A stretch of DNA of 33,263 bases from Rhizaria sp. SCN 62-66 (Eukaryota; Rhizaria, unplaced). A model generated the notes under the pieces. It made no database searches and had not been told where the DNA came from. It saw only the letters and a list, made by a program, of their open reading frames with translations. Shown piece by piece: positions 11,001-20,003 of this stretch. Position 1 is the first letter of the stretch. The number at the start of each line of letters is the position of its first letter. The position numbers and the translations under genes were made by a program. The stretch spans positions 1-33,263 of the forward strand of contig MEDY01000331.1 in NCBI GenBank assembly GCA_001724265.1. The letters are read 5' to 3'.

Positions 11001-12913
11001 CGAGCGCGACGGCGCGGCGCTGGTGCTCCCATGCGATGCGCAGCCCGGCGTTGAAGCCGGCCAGCGCGGCGTGCATCGGCGCGCAGCGCGAGAGCCAGTG
11101 GACGCAGAACTTCTCGAAAAACTCGATGAAGACGTCGATGAAGGTGCCCGAGCGCGCGGCGGCGACGGCGCGGCCGCGGGCGGCGGAAAAGATGTGCGAG
11201 ATGTGGTAGCCCAGGTCCTGCAGCGCAGTCGACAGCGACACGGGGCGCGCGGGCGTGAAGGCGAAGTGCACGCCGCGGTAGTCGCTAGGGTAGAAAGAGA
11301 AGAGCATGTCGTCGAGCGCGTTGTAGGGCTGCAGCGGTACCACGAGCGGGCGCGTCTGGAAGGCCGTCAGCAGCATCACCTGGCGCTCGGGGCGCGGAAC
11401 GAAGCGCAACAGGTGCTTGAAGTTGATGTTGGCGACGTCGCCGGCGTGCTCGGCGAGCGGCTCGAGCGCGTACCACGCGCGGTACGCCTGCAGCGCGGGG
11501 GTGAGCCCGGACGCGTTGAGGTAAGAGCACATGAAGCGATGAAACGGCGAGTACTTACCGAACGGCAGCAGCGCAGAGAGCAGCGCGTTGCGGGTGAAGG
11601 CCTGCTTGGCGGCGCGCAGCTTGTGGTACTCGTCGAGGCTCTCGCCGAACGTGGGGTCGTGGTCCAGGTGCGGCGACAGCGCCAGAGACTCGCGATCGTT
11701 GCGCTGCATGAAGAGCAGGCCAGCACGCGTGAGACGCATGACCACGCGCGTGAAGTCAATCGGCGCAAAGCCGGCAGACGCGGAGCGCACAAACGCAGCG
11801 GTCGAGTAGGGCTCCTGCAGTGAGCCGCCCGCGCCGCCGGAGCCAGAGCTCGAGCTGGAGCTGCTGCTGGTGCTGCCGTTTGCAGTGTCGAGAGCGCCGG
11901 TGACGCGCGCGGCGTGTGAAAGTGAGAGCTGGACGTCGTGCGGATGGATGCGCGTAATACCGAACAGCGCGCGGTTCGCGGGCGTCGACTGGGCCGCGTC
12001 CGCAGCGGCAGACGGGCCCACGGTCGTGAGCGCACGGGCCAGAGCCTCGGCAGCCTGAGGATGAGCATAAAAGACAGGATAAAACATAAATATGAGGATG
12101 CGTTCAAAAAGTAGTTCAATATATGTTTAATTCGAGTTTTGAACGTCTTAAATAGAGAGTTTCAGCTTATGCAGTTTCATATATAAAGCAAGAGCTCCAT
12201 TGATAGATAGATGTAACGCTGCGCTTGTTTCGATCGAGACATACCTGAGCGGCGACCTCGAGCGTGGGCCCCGCGTCGGGGGTGTTGCGCTGCGAAGCCC
12301 TTAGCTTGTTCATCTGCACCTTAGCAAGCGCTGCAGCCGTGAAGAAAGAGACTTCCTGGCGCAGAATAACGCCGCGGCGCGCGAGGTCGTGCAGGATCAT
12401 CTCCTGGAACGGCGGCGGCGCGCGCGCGACGATTGAGGCGAGCACGTGGGGGAACGCGGGCGGCAGCGTGGGACGGCCCATGAACACATACGACATGTCC
12501 GAGGTCTGGTTGAGCGCGGCGCCATTGACGAGGAGGCGCGCGTCGTGCGGGGACAGCGCGCAGCCTTCAAGCGGGAGGTAGTGGATCCACCACCTTACCC
12601 AGTCGGCCTGCTGGTGCTGTATCGCGCACCACAGCTCTGTGAAGTCGGGCGCGGGGAGCTCGGGGGAGATGGGCGTGGAGGCCGAGATCAACCGCATGTT
12701 AATGAGAAGGGACAGGAGCGCCTTGCGCTGCTTGGGGAAGCGCGCAGCGAGCTCGTAGACCTTGCCGAGAGGGAGACGACGCCCGTGGTTGTGTCCGCAG
12801 GGCTCGAGCAGGTCGACGTGGAAGAGCATCTCTTGCACGGTTTTGTGAATGGAGACGATATCTGACACAAGCATGTGCATGTGCAGCGCCTCGAACAAAA
12901 GGTCGAGGCTCAT
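1831..12913 (-). CDS. Giant protein of unknown family, about 3,594 aa, three exons
   Basis: Exons are 12913-12245, 12054-3886 and 3777-1831. The introns (GTATGT...TCCTCAG, 190 nt; GTACGT...TCTCTCAG, 108 nt) are both phase 0 and AT-rich inside GC-rich coding sequence. The start (MSLDLLFEAL) is the first ATG after a CTGCCGCAG acceptor-like site; the stop is TAA. The first 223 residues and many later blocks are globular and look helical, rich in Leu and Ala with Trp and Cys, as in large alpha-helical scaffolds. They are separated by low-complexity linkers: Lys/Ser/Asp near residues 1540-1610, Asp/Glu near 2190-2220, Gly/Asn/Ser/Asp near 2430-2560. The last 250 residues are Glu/Asp/Tyr and Ala/Pro-rich. 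I see no catalytic motif, signal peptide or clear membrane segment, and I do not recognise the family. A large cytosolic or nuclear scaffold is a guess. Further small introns cannot be excluded. Confidence 0.75.
3778..3885 (-). other. Intron 2 of the giant gene
   Basis: It is 108 nt, starts GTACGT after GACCTC, and ends in a long pyrimidine tract TTTTCTTTTCTCTCTCAG. It contains an in-frame TAA soon after the donor, so read-through would truncate the protein and lose exon 3. Confidence 0.85.
12055..12244 (-). other. Intron 1 of the giant gene
   Basis: On the minus strand it begins GTATGT straight after GCTCAG and ends TTTTATGCTCATCCTCAG before GCTGCCGAG. Removing it joins two GC-rich frames in phase. 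The open frame that continues into it (beginning near 12087) would start with intron-derived residues and is not the true N-terminus. Confidence 0.8.
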
Positions 12914-13930
12914 GGCGATCGTCTGCGGCAGCGAAAAGACACACGCACGGGAGCAGAAGCAAGAGCGGGCACAGTGGTGAGGTGAGCAAGGCAGCGAGAA
13001 ACAAAAGAAATTGAGGACCACAGCTGAGTCCGTTAAGGATATAAAGCAAAGAGGGCAGTGTAATACTAAGTGGTATTTGTTAAGGAAGTAAATAGAGACC
13101 CAGCGGAGTCTGGTCAAATCGTGCAGGGCAGAAAAGGTGTCTGCCGCCTGTTGCTCAACAAGGAGGGTAGGACGACCGGGCAAAGCTTACAGCAAGGGCA
13201 GTACTCCGCAAATAGGCCCGGCAATATGCGCCTCACATGAAGCGGCTCGTGGCGTTAAATACCACAAAAATTAGAATATTGCGGAGCTCGGCGCGGCGCT
13301 CTATAAACAAATATCTGATCTCCAAGGAGGCTAATCCCAACCGTCTAAGGGTGACTGACAGTGACCGTGAGCAGCGGGTCTAAGCGAGCTTTTGAACCTG
13401 TGATGTCCCCACGCAAAAGTAAGACGCTAAGATAAAAGCTGCATTAGAGAGTTATTTGTAACTGGTTCTATTATGCGTTTAAAAATAGGCTCTCTATATC
13501 GTGATTATGTTGGTAAACAGGCAGTCGTTACGAACTCCGGCCGCTCCGACTGTGGGTGAACAGATACACTGGCGAAGACGAGTTGAAAATGACAAAACAC
13601 ACGCATTATTAACCAGAACGAACTTACCCAGAGCTATATTCAAGATATGCTCTTAAAACTTGTCAGGCACAAACTGAGTCTGTATTATTATCTGCATAGA
13701 TACTTGAATTGTTGAGATATCATATGAAATAGCACTGTATACGTGACTTGCTGGCCCTATTTGTACATGCTGTCAACATGTCCCAGAGAGGCAAGATAGA
13801 GACCAGAGAAAGTCAAACTTGAGTATGACATCGCCGACAACACAAATCATGTGCATGTCTAACGAGCCCCGATATTGTCAACGTTTAAGAACAGTACACT
13901 CGCGTTTTGTGTTGTCACACATTGACTGCT
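12914..13930. other. Spacer upstream of the giant gene
   Basis: About 1 kb, AT-richer than the genes on either side. The minus strand just before the ATG is pyrimidine-rich and ends TGCCGCAG nine bases upstream of it. The rest would hold the promoter of the giant gene and the 3' end of coatomer zeta. No tRNA-like boxes, repeats or coding frame were found. Confidence 0.5.
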
Positions 13931-14813
13931 TCAACTGCGCAGCGACTTGAGGAGCTGGTCTCTAGCCAGCGCCAGCGCCGACGAGAGCGAGTGCTCAACA
14001 CCTTGGTCGTCGAGGCTAGTCAGCTCGCGCGCAGACTCACGGGAAACGATGGCCTCCGCGTCGAGGTCGAGCAGCATACCGTCGTCGACGATGTCGTCGA
14101 TGGCCTGTGAGAAATGAAGGAAATAGAAAATAAACACATAATCAGAAGCATATAAGCTATTGATACAAAGAAAGAAAAAGCCAAATACAAATTTCTCTGC
14201 AATGCCTTTGCTTCAAAGAGACAAAATATCATTTGCGTGAGATATCGTTGTGTGAGCAGACACGTACGAGGAGGACGACGTCGAAGTTCTCGGTGAGAAG
14301 CTTGACATCGAGGGTCTTCTTCAGCAGGCCGGTGAGGGTGTCGCAAAGAGTGGTAAGCACAGTGGCAAGGAGAAGCTCGTTCTCGTCAAGACTGCCCTGC
14401 GAGGGTTGCAAATCAACAAATATCAAAGCCAGAGAGCGACACAAAGTAGGCGTGAGCAACGATGAAAAAGCAGTGACAATTCTACAAACAGGAGCGAAGC
14501 AAGGCCAGATTAAACTGAAGCAAGGCAGTGAGATTTGTGAAAGATATATACCGCAGTAACATACCAGGACGTAGATGTTGAAGTCCGAGTAGCAGCGGTA
14601 CATAATGATGTAGTCGCGGAACATCAGCACCTCGGGCTCCGAGTGGCGCTCCAGCGAGGCGATCTTCTCTGTCAGGTGGTGCTCGAACGAGATCTGGTCC
14701 GCCTGCGCCGACAGCGCGGGGTCATAATACTTGGTCGCGATACGAGCTCCGCTGCTTTCCAGAAGCAGGATACCGCTCACCATGGGCGCTTTGAGGACGT
14801 CGACGGTCGCCAT
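13931..14813 (-). CDS. COPZ: Coatomer subunit zeta (COPI), three exons
   Basis: Exons 14813-14565, 14396-14268 and 14104-13931 join in phase 0 (GTATGT...CTCGCAG; GTACGT...TTCTCACAG) to 183 residues ending in TGA; human zeta has 177. Landmarks in order are ILLLESSGARIATKYYD, a central FRDYIIMYRCYSDFNIYVL block, GSLDENELLLATVL after the first intron, LTENFDVVLLAIDDIVDDG across the second, and a C-terminal helix ending LLKSLRS. These match the longin-like fold of the small coatomer/adaptor chain. Zeta pairs with gamma-COP in the F-subcomplex of the COPI coat, which drives retrograde Golgi-to-ER vesicles. The ATG directly follows CTCTAG, an acceptor-like site. The next gene upstream on this strand is also a Golgi trafficking gene. 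Confidence 0.95.
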
Positions 14814-15257
14814 CTAGAGCAGGTTACAAGATGAGCAATGAGACGGAAACAAAGGAATGAGTTGATGGAGTTATTGATCGATTTTAGATGTGTAAAAAGA
14901 GAAATGAGTAAAAAACTGCCATTGAAATTCGAAATTCATGCTAGCATTTCGAGACAACGATCGGGATCAACATGATGCTCGGTGATTTTATCGCTCGCTT
15001 CGACTGACTCATCCATCCTCGATCGCCAGCCACAGCCAGTCAGCGACTCAAAAAACGTCATGAACAGACACACAAGTCATACTGAATGAGCGACGGCCAA
15101 AGTAAATATCGACTATTATGTATTAATCAAACATTTATAACTATATATCCACATTTTATATCGCTAAAGATCAGGCCTGACCAATAACATGATGGTTTAG
15201 TAATTTAGTGCTGAAGTATAGCAGACTAGAGCTGCGTCCACTGACGTGTGAGGTGGC
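14814..15257. other. Spacer between coatomer zeta and ARFRP1
   Basis: Both flanking genes run on the minus strand, so this holds the ARFRP1 3' end and the coatomer zeta leader. On the minus strand the last 60 bases before the coatomer ATG are pyrimidine-rich and end CTCTAG, like an intron end. No other feature was seen. Confidence 0.45.
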
Positions 15258-16184
15258 TCAGTCATCAACGACGTTCGCGGCCGCAATGCGTGCCAGCCTC
15301 GCCGTGCGCGGGTGGCGCGGGATGACGTCCTCGAGCCACTCGGCCAGCACGGCCACGCCCGTCTTGTTCTTGGCAGAAGCGCCGAACGCGATGAAGTCGT
15401 GCCTGTACATCCCCGTCCCTGCCCCCGCCGCCGTACTATTGACGCTGTTCGCGGCCGCCGCAGTACTGCCGCTGGGCGGAAGCACGTGGCTTGACGCCGC
15501 ACGGCTCAGGCTGCCGGTCTGCATCTGTCCTTGCGCCGCCTGCTGCTGCTGTTGCTGCTGTTGCTGTTGCGTTTGGGAAGCGCCGTGGATGGTGACGGTG
15601 ATGGTCTAACTGTCGCTCCGATCACCTCTACCGTTGCCTCCATTCGCGCCGTTCTTGCCGTTGCCGTCGCTCGGCGCCGTGCGGATGACGTCCCCCGGCT
15701 GGAACACAAGCGCGGGCGAGAGCAGCTCCCACACGGCGAGCCAGTCGGTGACGGCGTGGGCCGTGTGCGCGCCCTGCTTGTCCTGCTTGTTGGCCACGAG
15801 CGCGACGGGGATGTCCGCCAGCACCTCGTTCTGCAGCAGCGCAACAAGCTCAGCGCGCGCCTCGGTAAGCCGGTCGACGTCGGCGGCGTCGATGAGGTAC
15901 ACCAGGGCGTGCGCGTCGGCGTAGTAATGCTCCCACAACGAGCGCAGCGACGTCTGGCCGCCTAAGTCCCAACACTGCGCCACCGACCGCGCGGTCAGCG
16001 GCAGCCGCGTGACGTTAAGCCCCACGGTCGGGATCACGCGCGGGGGCCGCTGGGAGGGGATCTTGGAGGCCGCTAGCTCGGCCACGAACGAGGTCTTGCC
16101 GGCGTTGTCGAGGCCCAGGACGAGGACGTTGTACGTGTCCTTGCGGGTCCACTCGTGATAAAACCCCGACAGCAGGGTGTACAT
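15258..16184 (-). CDS. ARFRP1: ARFRP1/Arl3-type Golgi small GTPase, with an in-frame TAG
   Basis: The start MYTLLSGFYHEW matches the distinctive ARFRP1 N-terminus, which begins Met-Tyr rather than the myristoylated Met-Gly of ARFs. In yeast Arl3 this end is acetylated by NatC for Golgi targeting through Sys1. G motifs are GLDNAGKTS (24-32), switch I Thr in PTVGLN (52-57), WDLGGQ (72-77) and NKQD (132-135). The frame then runs into a Gly/Asn-rich stretch and a TAG at 15606-15608 (codon 193). The same frame resumes with a Gln run and Ala/Ser-rich sequence, then the conserved FGASAK (G5) and the final helix WLEDVIPRH, ending in TGA. G5 is needed for guanine binding, so the true product should include it. 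A GTAGAG...GGGGCAG intron (15631-15419) would remove the TAG in frame but is GC-rich and lacks a pyrimidine tract. Confidence 0.88.
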
Positions 16185-16762
16185 GGCGCCGTCTGCGGGG
16201 TACGCGCTAAGACGAGACACACGCCAAAAAGCGGGAGGCGAAGCGAGGTGGAGGTATCTGCGGCAGGAGCAGAGTTCTCACTTAACGCGTCTAGCGGTTA
16301 GTGACTGACCAGGGTGAGCCAGGAAAGATCTGTGTGTGTAGTGTGATGAGGAAGACAAGACGTGTAATAACAAAAATGTCGCTGCTGCAGTGAGTTAAAC
16401 TCGGTGTCGTTGTTAGATTGAGCGTTGACGCTCGGGATAAGTCAAACATAAGATACCAGATTGACTCGTCATCAAGCTCTGGGTCCATCGGTCGGTCGGG
16501 CGATCGGCCCAGCGGCAAACGGTAGCCTTTTCTTCGGCACACATTTTCATTACCTTTCCATCATCAGATAGCAATGCCGCCTTGATTTCTATTCTAAACA
16601 CTTCTTGTGTTGCTTTTTCTTATTTTGTATTTTCGAACAAGAGTCGTTGATATGTGTATCTTCCCTGTTTCTTCCCCTCACTTGATCCTCTATTCTCTTA
16701 TCTCGCTCGATGCTCTTCTGTGCTTCCGCTGCTCTGCTACTCGTGCAGTCCGGGCGAGTAGA
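16185..16762. other. Divergent promoter region, ARFRP1 / PAF1
   Basis: This 578-base stretch separates two head-to-head genes and presumably holds both promoters. Its right part (about 16600-16748) is very T-rich on the + strand and ends CTCGTGCAG at 16748, 14 bases before the PAF1 ATG, like the 3' end of an intron in the leader. Its left edge has CCCCGCAG on the minus strand, eight bases before the ARFRP1 ATG. No clear TATA box was picked. Confidence 0.45.
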
Positions 16763-18856
16763 ATGGATCCCTCCCAAGCTCCCCGTCCTGCCTCTACTTC
16801 GGCGACGTCTTCGTCTTCGTCGTCGTCGTCCTCGAAGCCCAAGAGCTCTTCCTCTTCGTCTTCGTCTTCGAGCTCGAAGCCTTCGTCTTCCGCCAAGCCT
16901 TCCAGTAAGCCGACCGGCAAGCCCACGGGCAAGCCTGCGATCGACCCCAACGCGGACGGCGTCAAAAAGGCCAAGTCGCACTTTCTGTGCGAGCCCGAGT
17001 ACTTCAACTCGCTCCCGCGCGTTCCACAGCGGCCCAAAATGCTCCGCGTCCCGCACTCGGCCGCGCTGCTCGCGCTCACCACGTGCTACGACGACGACGC
17101 GCTCGACCTCGCGCTCCCCGTCGCCATCCACACGGACCGCTTCCACGGGCTCCCGCTGGACCCCGTCGACGGGGACCGGTACGTGTGGCCCGCGGCGCTG
17201 GGTCCGCGCGTGCTCGACCCGCTCGACGCCGACATCATCTCGCCCGACGTGCTCGCCGCCGCGCGCAACGCCGCGCGCGCCGACCTCGTGCTGCCTTCCT
17301 CGGCCATCGTCCACGCCGCCCGCGCCGCCGCCGCCCGCGGGGACGCCCCGCTGAGCGCGATCACGCGCCACGTACCGCCGGACACCAAGACGCGCCTGGC
17401 GAACATCGACGACGTGAAGCTGCGCTCCGAGGCCACGCGCGAGGCGCTCCGCGGCACGCGCGTCAACTACCTCAACCGTAACGACTACGCCGAGGACAAG
17501 GGCCTCTCGTGGGCGGCCGAGCAGGAGCTGATCAAGCGCGGCGAGGCCGAGGCCCGCGCGCGCGCCGCTGCGTCCGTGGCCGTCGACCCTGACGCCGGCA
17601 TGACGCTGCTGGAGCGCGTCGAGGCGTCGTTCACGCGCGCGCAGCAGCTGCCGAAGCACCCCACCAAGCCCGGATGCAAAGTCGTCGAGGTCTTGGACCT
17701 GCTGCCCGACACGTCGCTGTGCTTCGCGCCCGCGGCCGGCAGCGGCTTTGTGTGGGTCGACTTCACGCGCATCGAGGACGCCGCGCTCGACGCAGACACT
17801 GCCGCGCACCTGGGCCGCCTCCGCGACGCTACCACGGGGCCCGGCATGACCGCCGCCGCCGTGGCCGCGGCCGAGAAGAGCCTGCTCGAGGCCGCCCGCG
17901 CGGCGCGCGCTGAGACGGCCAAGCAGAGCCTGCTGGCGTGGACCTTCGTCAAGGACCGGCGCGCGCGCGGCGGCGCGGGGTTGGCGGCCAACGTGTCCTC
18001 CGGCACCGGCATCGGCGGCATGGGGCTGTACCGTCCCCGCACCGCGGCGCAGACCGCGGCGGCGCGTGCCGGCGTCAAGCGCGCGCGCGCCAGCGCCCGG
18101 ATGGGCGACGACGACGACGACAACGGCGGGGACGACGACAACGACTACGAGGATGAGGACGACGAGAACGTGGACGAGGACGCATTCGACGAGGATGCCG
18201 CCGCCGCGCGCGACGCCACCACGCGCGCCGGTCTCAGCACTGACTCGGACGCCGGGCTCGAGGATGACGACGACGACGACGACGATATGGAGGACGACGA
18301 CGAGTCAGGCTCCGGCGCGCACGCTCGTTCTTCGAAGCGCGCGAGCAAGGCCGAGGCGCGGCTGCAGGCCAAGCGCGCGCTGCTTTCGACGCTGGGCCGC
18401 GTCAAGAACACCCCGCAGGAGGCCGCGCGCGCGCTGGCCGAGGTCAGGGCGCTCAAGGCCGCGGGCGCCGCGGGCGCTGCCGCCGCGGCCGCGGCCGACG
18501 CCGCGCTGGCGGCGGACGGCACCGTAGTGACCGAGTGGGTGCGCGAGTTCACCCGCGCCCCCGTGGCGGACCTGGAGCGCGACGACAACATCTACCTCGT
18601 CTTCAGCGCCGGTGCCGCCGCGGCTGCCGCCGGCGGCGACGGCGCGACCGTGAGTGACGATGTGGCTGTTGACGGCGACGGTATCCGCCGCGGCGTGGTG
18701 CGCTACGGCCGCATGCGCCAGCGTGTCGCGCTGCGCAAGCGCATTGCCAACGCGCAGGATCCCTGCGACAAAATTATCAAGTCGCGCGCGTCGCATATCG
18801 TGCTCAAGCAGCAGAACCGCGCTGTTCCTGTCGCTGAGATTGAGGCGCAGCCTTGA
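16763..18856 (+). CDS. PAF1: RNA polymerase II-associated factor PAF1 (Paf1 complex subunit)
   Basis: One exon of 697 residues ending in TGA. A Ser/Lys-rich N-terminus (1-60) leads to the family block FLCEPEYFNSLPRVPQRPK (about 74-92), then a DLALPVAIH...LPLDP...VLDPLDADI stretch that fits the Paf1 LINPDTY...LDPADE region. LLERVEASF...HPTKPG...VVEVLDLLPD matches the later Paf1 core, and TEWVREF...ERDDNIYLVF...RYGRMRQRVALRKR near the C-terminus matches the end of the core. PAF1 is the namesake of the nuclear elongation complex that supports Pol II transcription and histone modification. An Asp-rich insert (about 447-515) and Ala-rich runs break up the core; animal PAF1 carries its acidic region at the C-terminus. 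The ATG at 16763 was chosen over the in-frame extension to 16607 because that sequence is T-rich, intron-like and ends in GTGCAG. Confidence 0.9.
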   Translation: MDPSQAPRPASTSATSSSSSSSSSKPKSSSSSSSSSSSKPSSSAKPSSKPTGKPTGKPAIDPNADGVKKAKSHFLCEPEYFNSLPRVPQRPKMLRVPHSAALLALTTCYDDDALDLALPVAIHTDRFHGLPLDPVDGDRYVWPAALGPRVLDPLDADIISPDVLAAARNAARADLVLPSSAIVHAARAAAARGDAPLSAITRHVPPDTKTRLANIDDVKLRSEATREALRGTRVNYLNRNDYAEDKGLSWAAEQELIKRGEAEARARAAASVAVDPDAGMTLLERVEASFTRAQQLPKHPTKPGCKVVEVLDLLPDTSLCFAPAAGSGFVWVDFTRIEDAALDADTAAHLGRLRDATTGPGMTAAAVAAAEKSLLEAARAARAETAKQSLLAWTFVKDRRARGGAGLAANVSSGTGIGGMGLYRPRTAAQTAAARAGVKRARASARMGDDDDDNGGDDDNDYEDEDDENVDEDAFDEDAAAARDATTRAGLSTDSDAGLEDDDDDDDDMEDDDESGSGAHARSSKRASKAEARLQAKRALLSTLGRVKNTPQEAARALAEVRALKAAGAAGAAAAAAADAALAADGTVVTEWVREFTRAPVADLERDDNIYLVFSAGAAAAAAGGDGATVSDDVAVDGDGIRRGVVRYGRMRQRVALRKRIANAQDPCDKIIKSRASHIVLKQQNRAVPVAEIEAQP

Positions 18857-20003
18857 ACTTGACTCTTTTGTAATGAACTGTTTATGACAGGGACATAGTT
18901 GTATTGTGGGATTTTAAGTGTGGGTTTGTATTGGTACGACTGTGTCACAACGCATGCTATGGTTTTGTGTTGTTTCGAGTGCACTAAGGGGCATATGCAT
19001 GCTCTTTCGTGACCGTTTGTTGTTGTTGCGCCCGCGCAGGCTTTCATGTGGCTATGGGGGCTAGAAAAGTGTGACACGGGCCAGAGCGAAATACATTATA
19101 ATCGATCCGTCTGGAGCGCATAATACGCCTTGCACAAGAAACCTCCGTTTGTGTAGGATATTATTTGTTATTTATACATGACGATCTTTGATCATGTCGT
19201 AACAAAGAAGGTCCGTAATTTTCTTGTTCCACACGTGCATTTTTGTCTTCCGTCACTGCTCTTGATTGGTCTCTGTACCTATCACTCGCTGCAGTACCAG
19301 CATGTTTTGCACATAAGATCAATAATGTGCCATTATTTTGATGTTGTGCGCTGCCATTGGTGCTTGGCATGCTTTTGTGCTGCTGTGGAGGTGCCGCGGT
19401 GTTCGATGCCCCCTTGCTGTCGTGCTGACGCTGCTCACAATCTTTAGCTCATAGCAGGCATTACTCGAAGTGTCAGGCACTGTCCACGCACCAGAGTATT
19501 GTAGGCTGCGTTTTGAGTGCGATATGCTGTGCCACATTTGAAGCTGGCGGTGTTGTTGCATGCATAAAGAGTCAACATCGACTGTCACTCTTCATGTTTG
19601 CTAACCAAGCTTTGCCGAGCCGCTATCAGAGCCAGAGTCATTGCATTAAGCGACGCATAACAGCATATGCAACTGTCGCATATGCCTACTGTTTGGAGCA
19701 GCCGCGTCATTGTCTGCAGCAGCGACTATGTGAGCTATTGTGCTTGGATATCGCCGCTGATGCAACATGAGCAACTGTGGTTCAACACGCGGAAAGAGCA
19801 CAGATAACACGCAACTTGCGTTGATGAGAGAGAATTTAATATTGGCTGTGTATGAGTATGCGGAGTATATAAGAATACCTGTCTATACGAATGATGCGGA
19901 CTAATAGCCCAATCTAACCTCTCACTTTCTCGTCTCATTCTTTGCTTAACACACGTGCATCGCTTGCACAAACACACCACAACCATAACACACGCCTGCA
20001 CAG
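18857..20003. other. Spacer between PAF1 and the FITM-like gene
   Basis: About 1.15 kb with mixed composition. Short open frames here lack the G/C third-position bias of the real genes. The right end has a TATATAAG and a CTGCACAG acceptor-like site at 20003. A small first exon of the next gene may be hidden here, but I could not place it. Confidence 0.4.
19866..19873 (+). promoter_or_regulatory. Possible TATA box of the FITM-like gene
   Basis: TATATAAG sits in an AT-rich stretch 138 bases before the first GC-rich exon on the + strand, followed by pyrimidine-rich sequence. The position fits a promoter, but no ATG lies between it and that exon, so it may be a chance match or mark a leader that is spliced. 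Confidence 0.3.

Noticed and set aside
12055-12087. Start of the long minus-strand frame at 12087 (MFYPVFYAHPQ)
   Set aside because: These residues come from the pyrimidine tract and CAG of an intron. The upstream exon ends in a GTATGT donor in the same phase, so the true start is at 12913.
15606-15608. Full reassignment of TAG to Gln in this organism
   Set aside because: Only one in-frame TAG was found in about 8,000 codons. The Gln-rich surroundings are suggestive but not enough, so it is kept only as a question.
19385-19420. tRNA-like B-box (GGTGTTCGATGCCCC)
   Set aside because: No matching A-box or cloverleaf stems could be formed around it.
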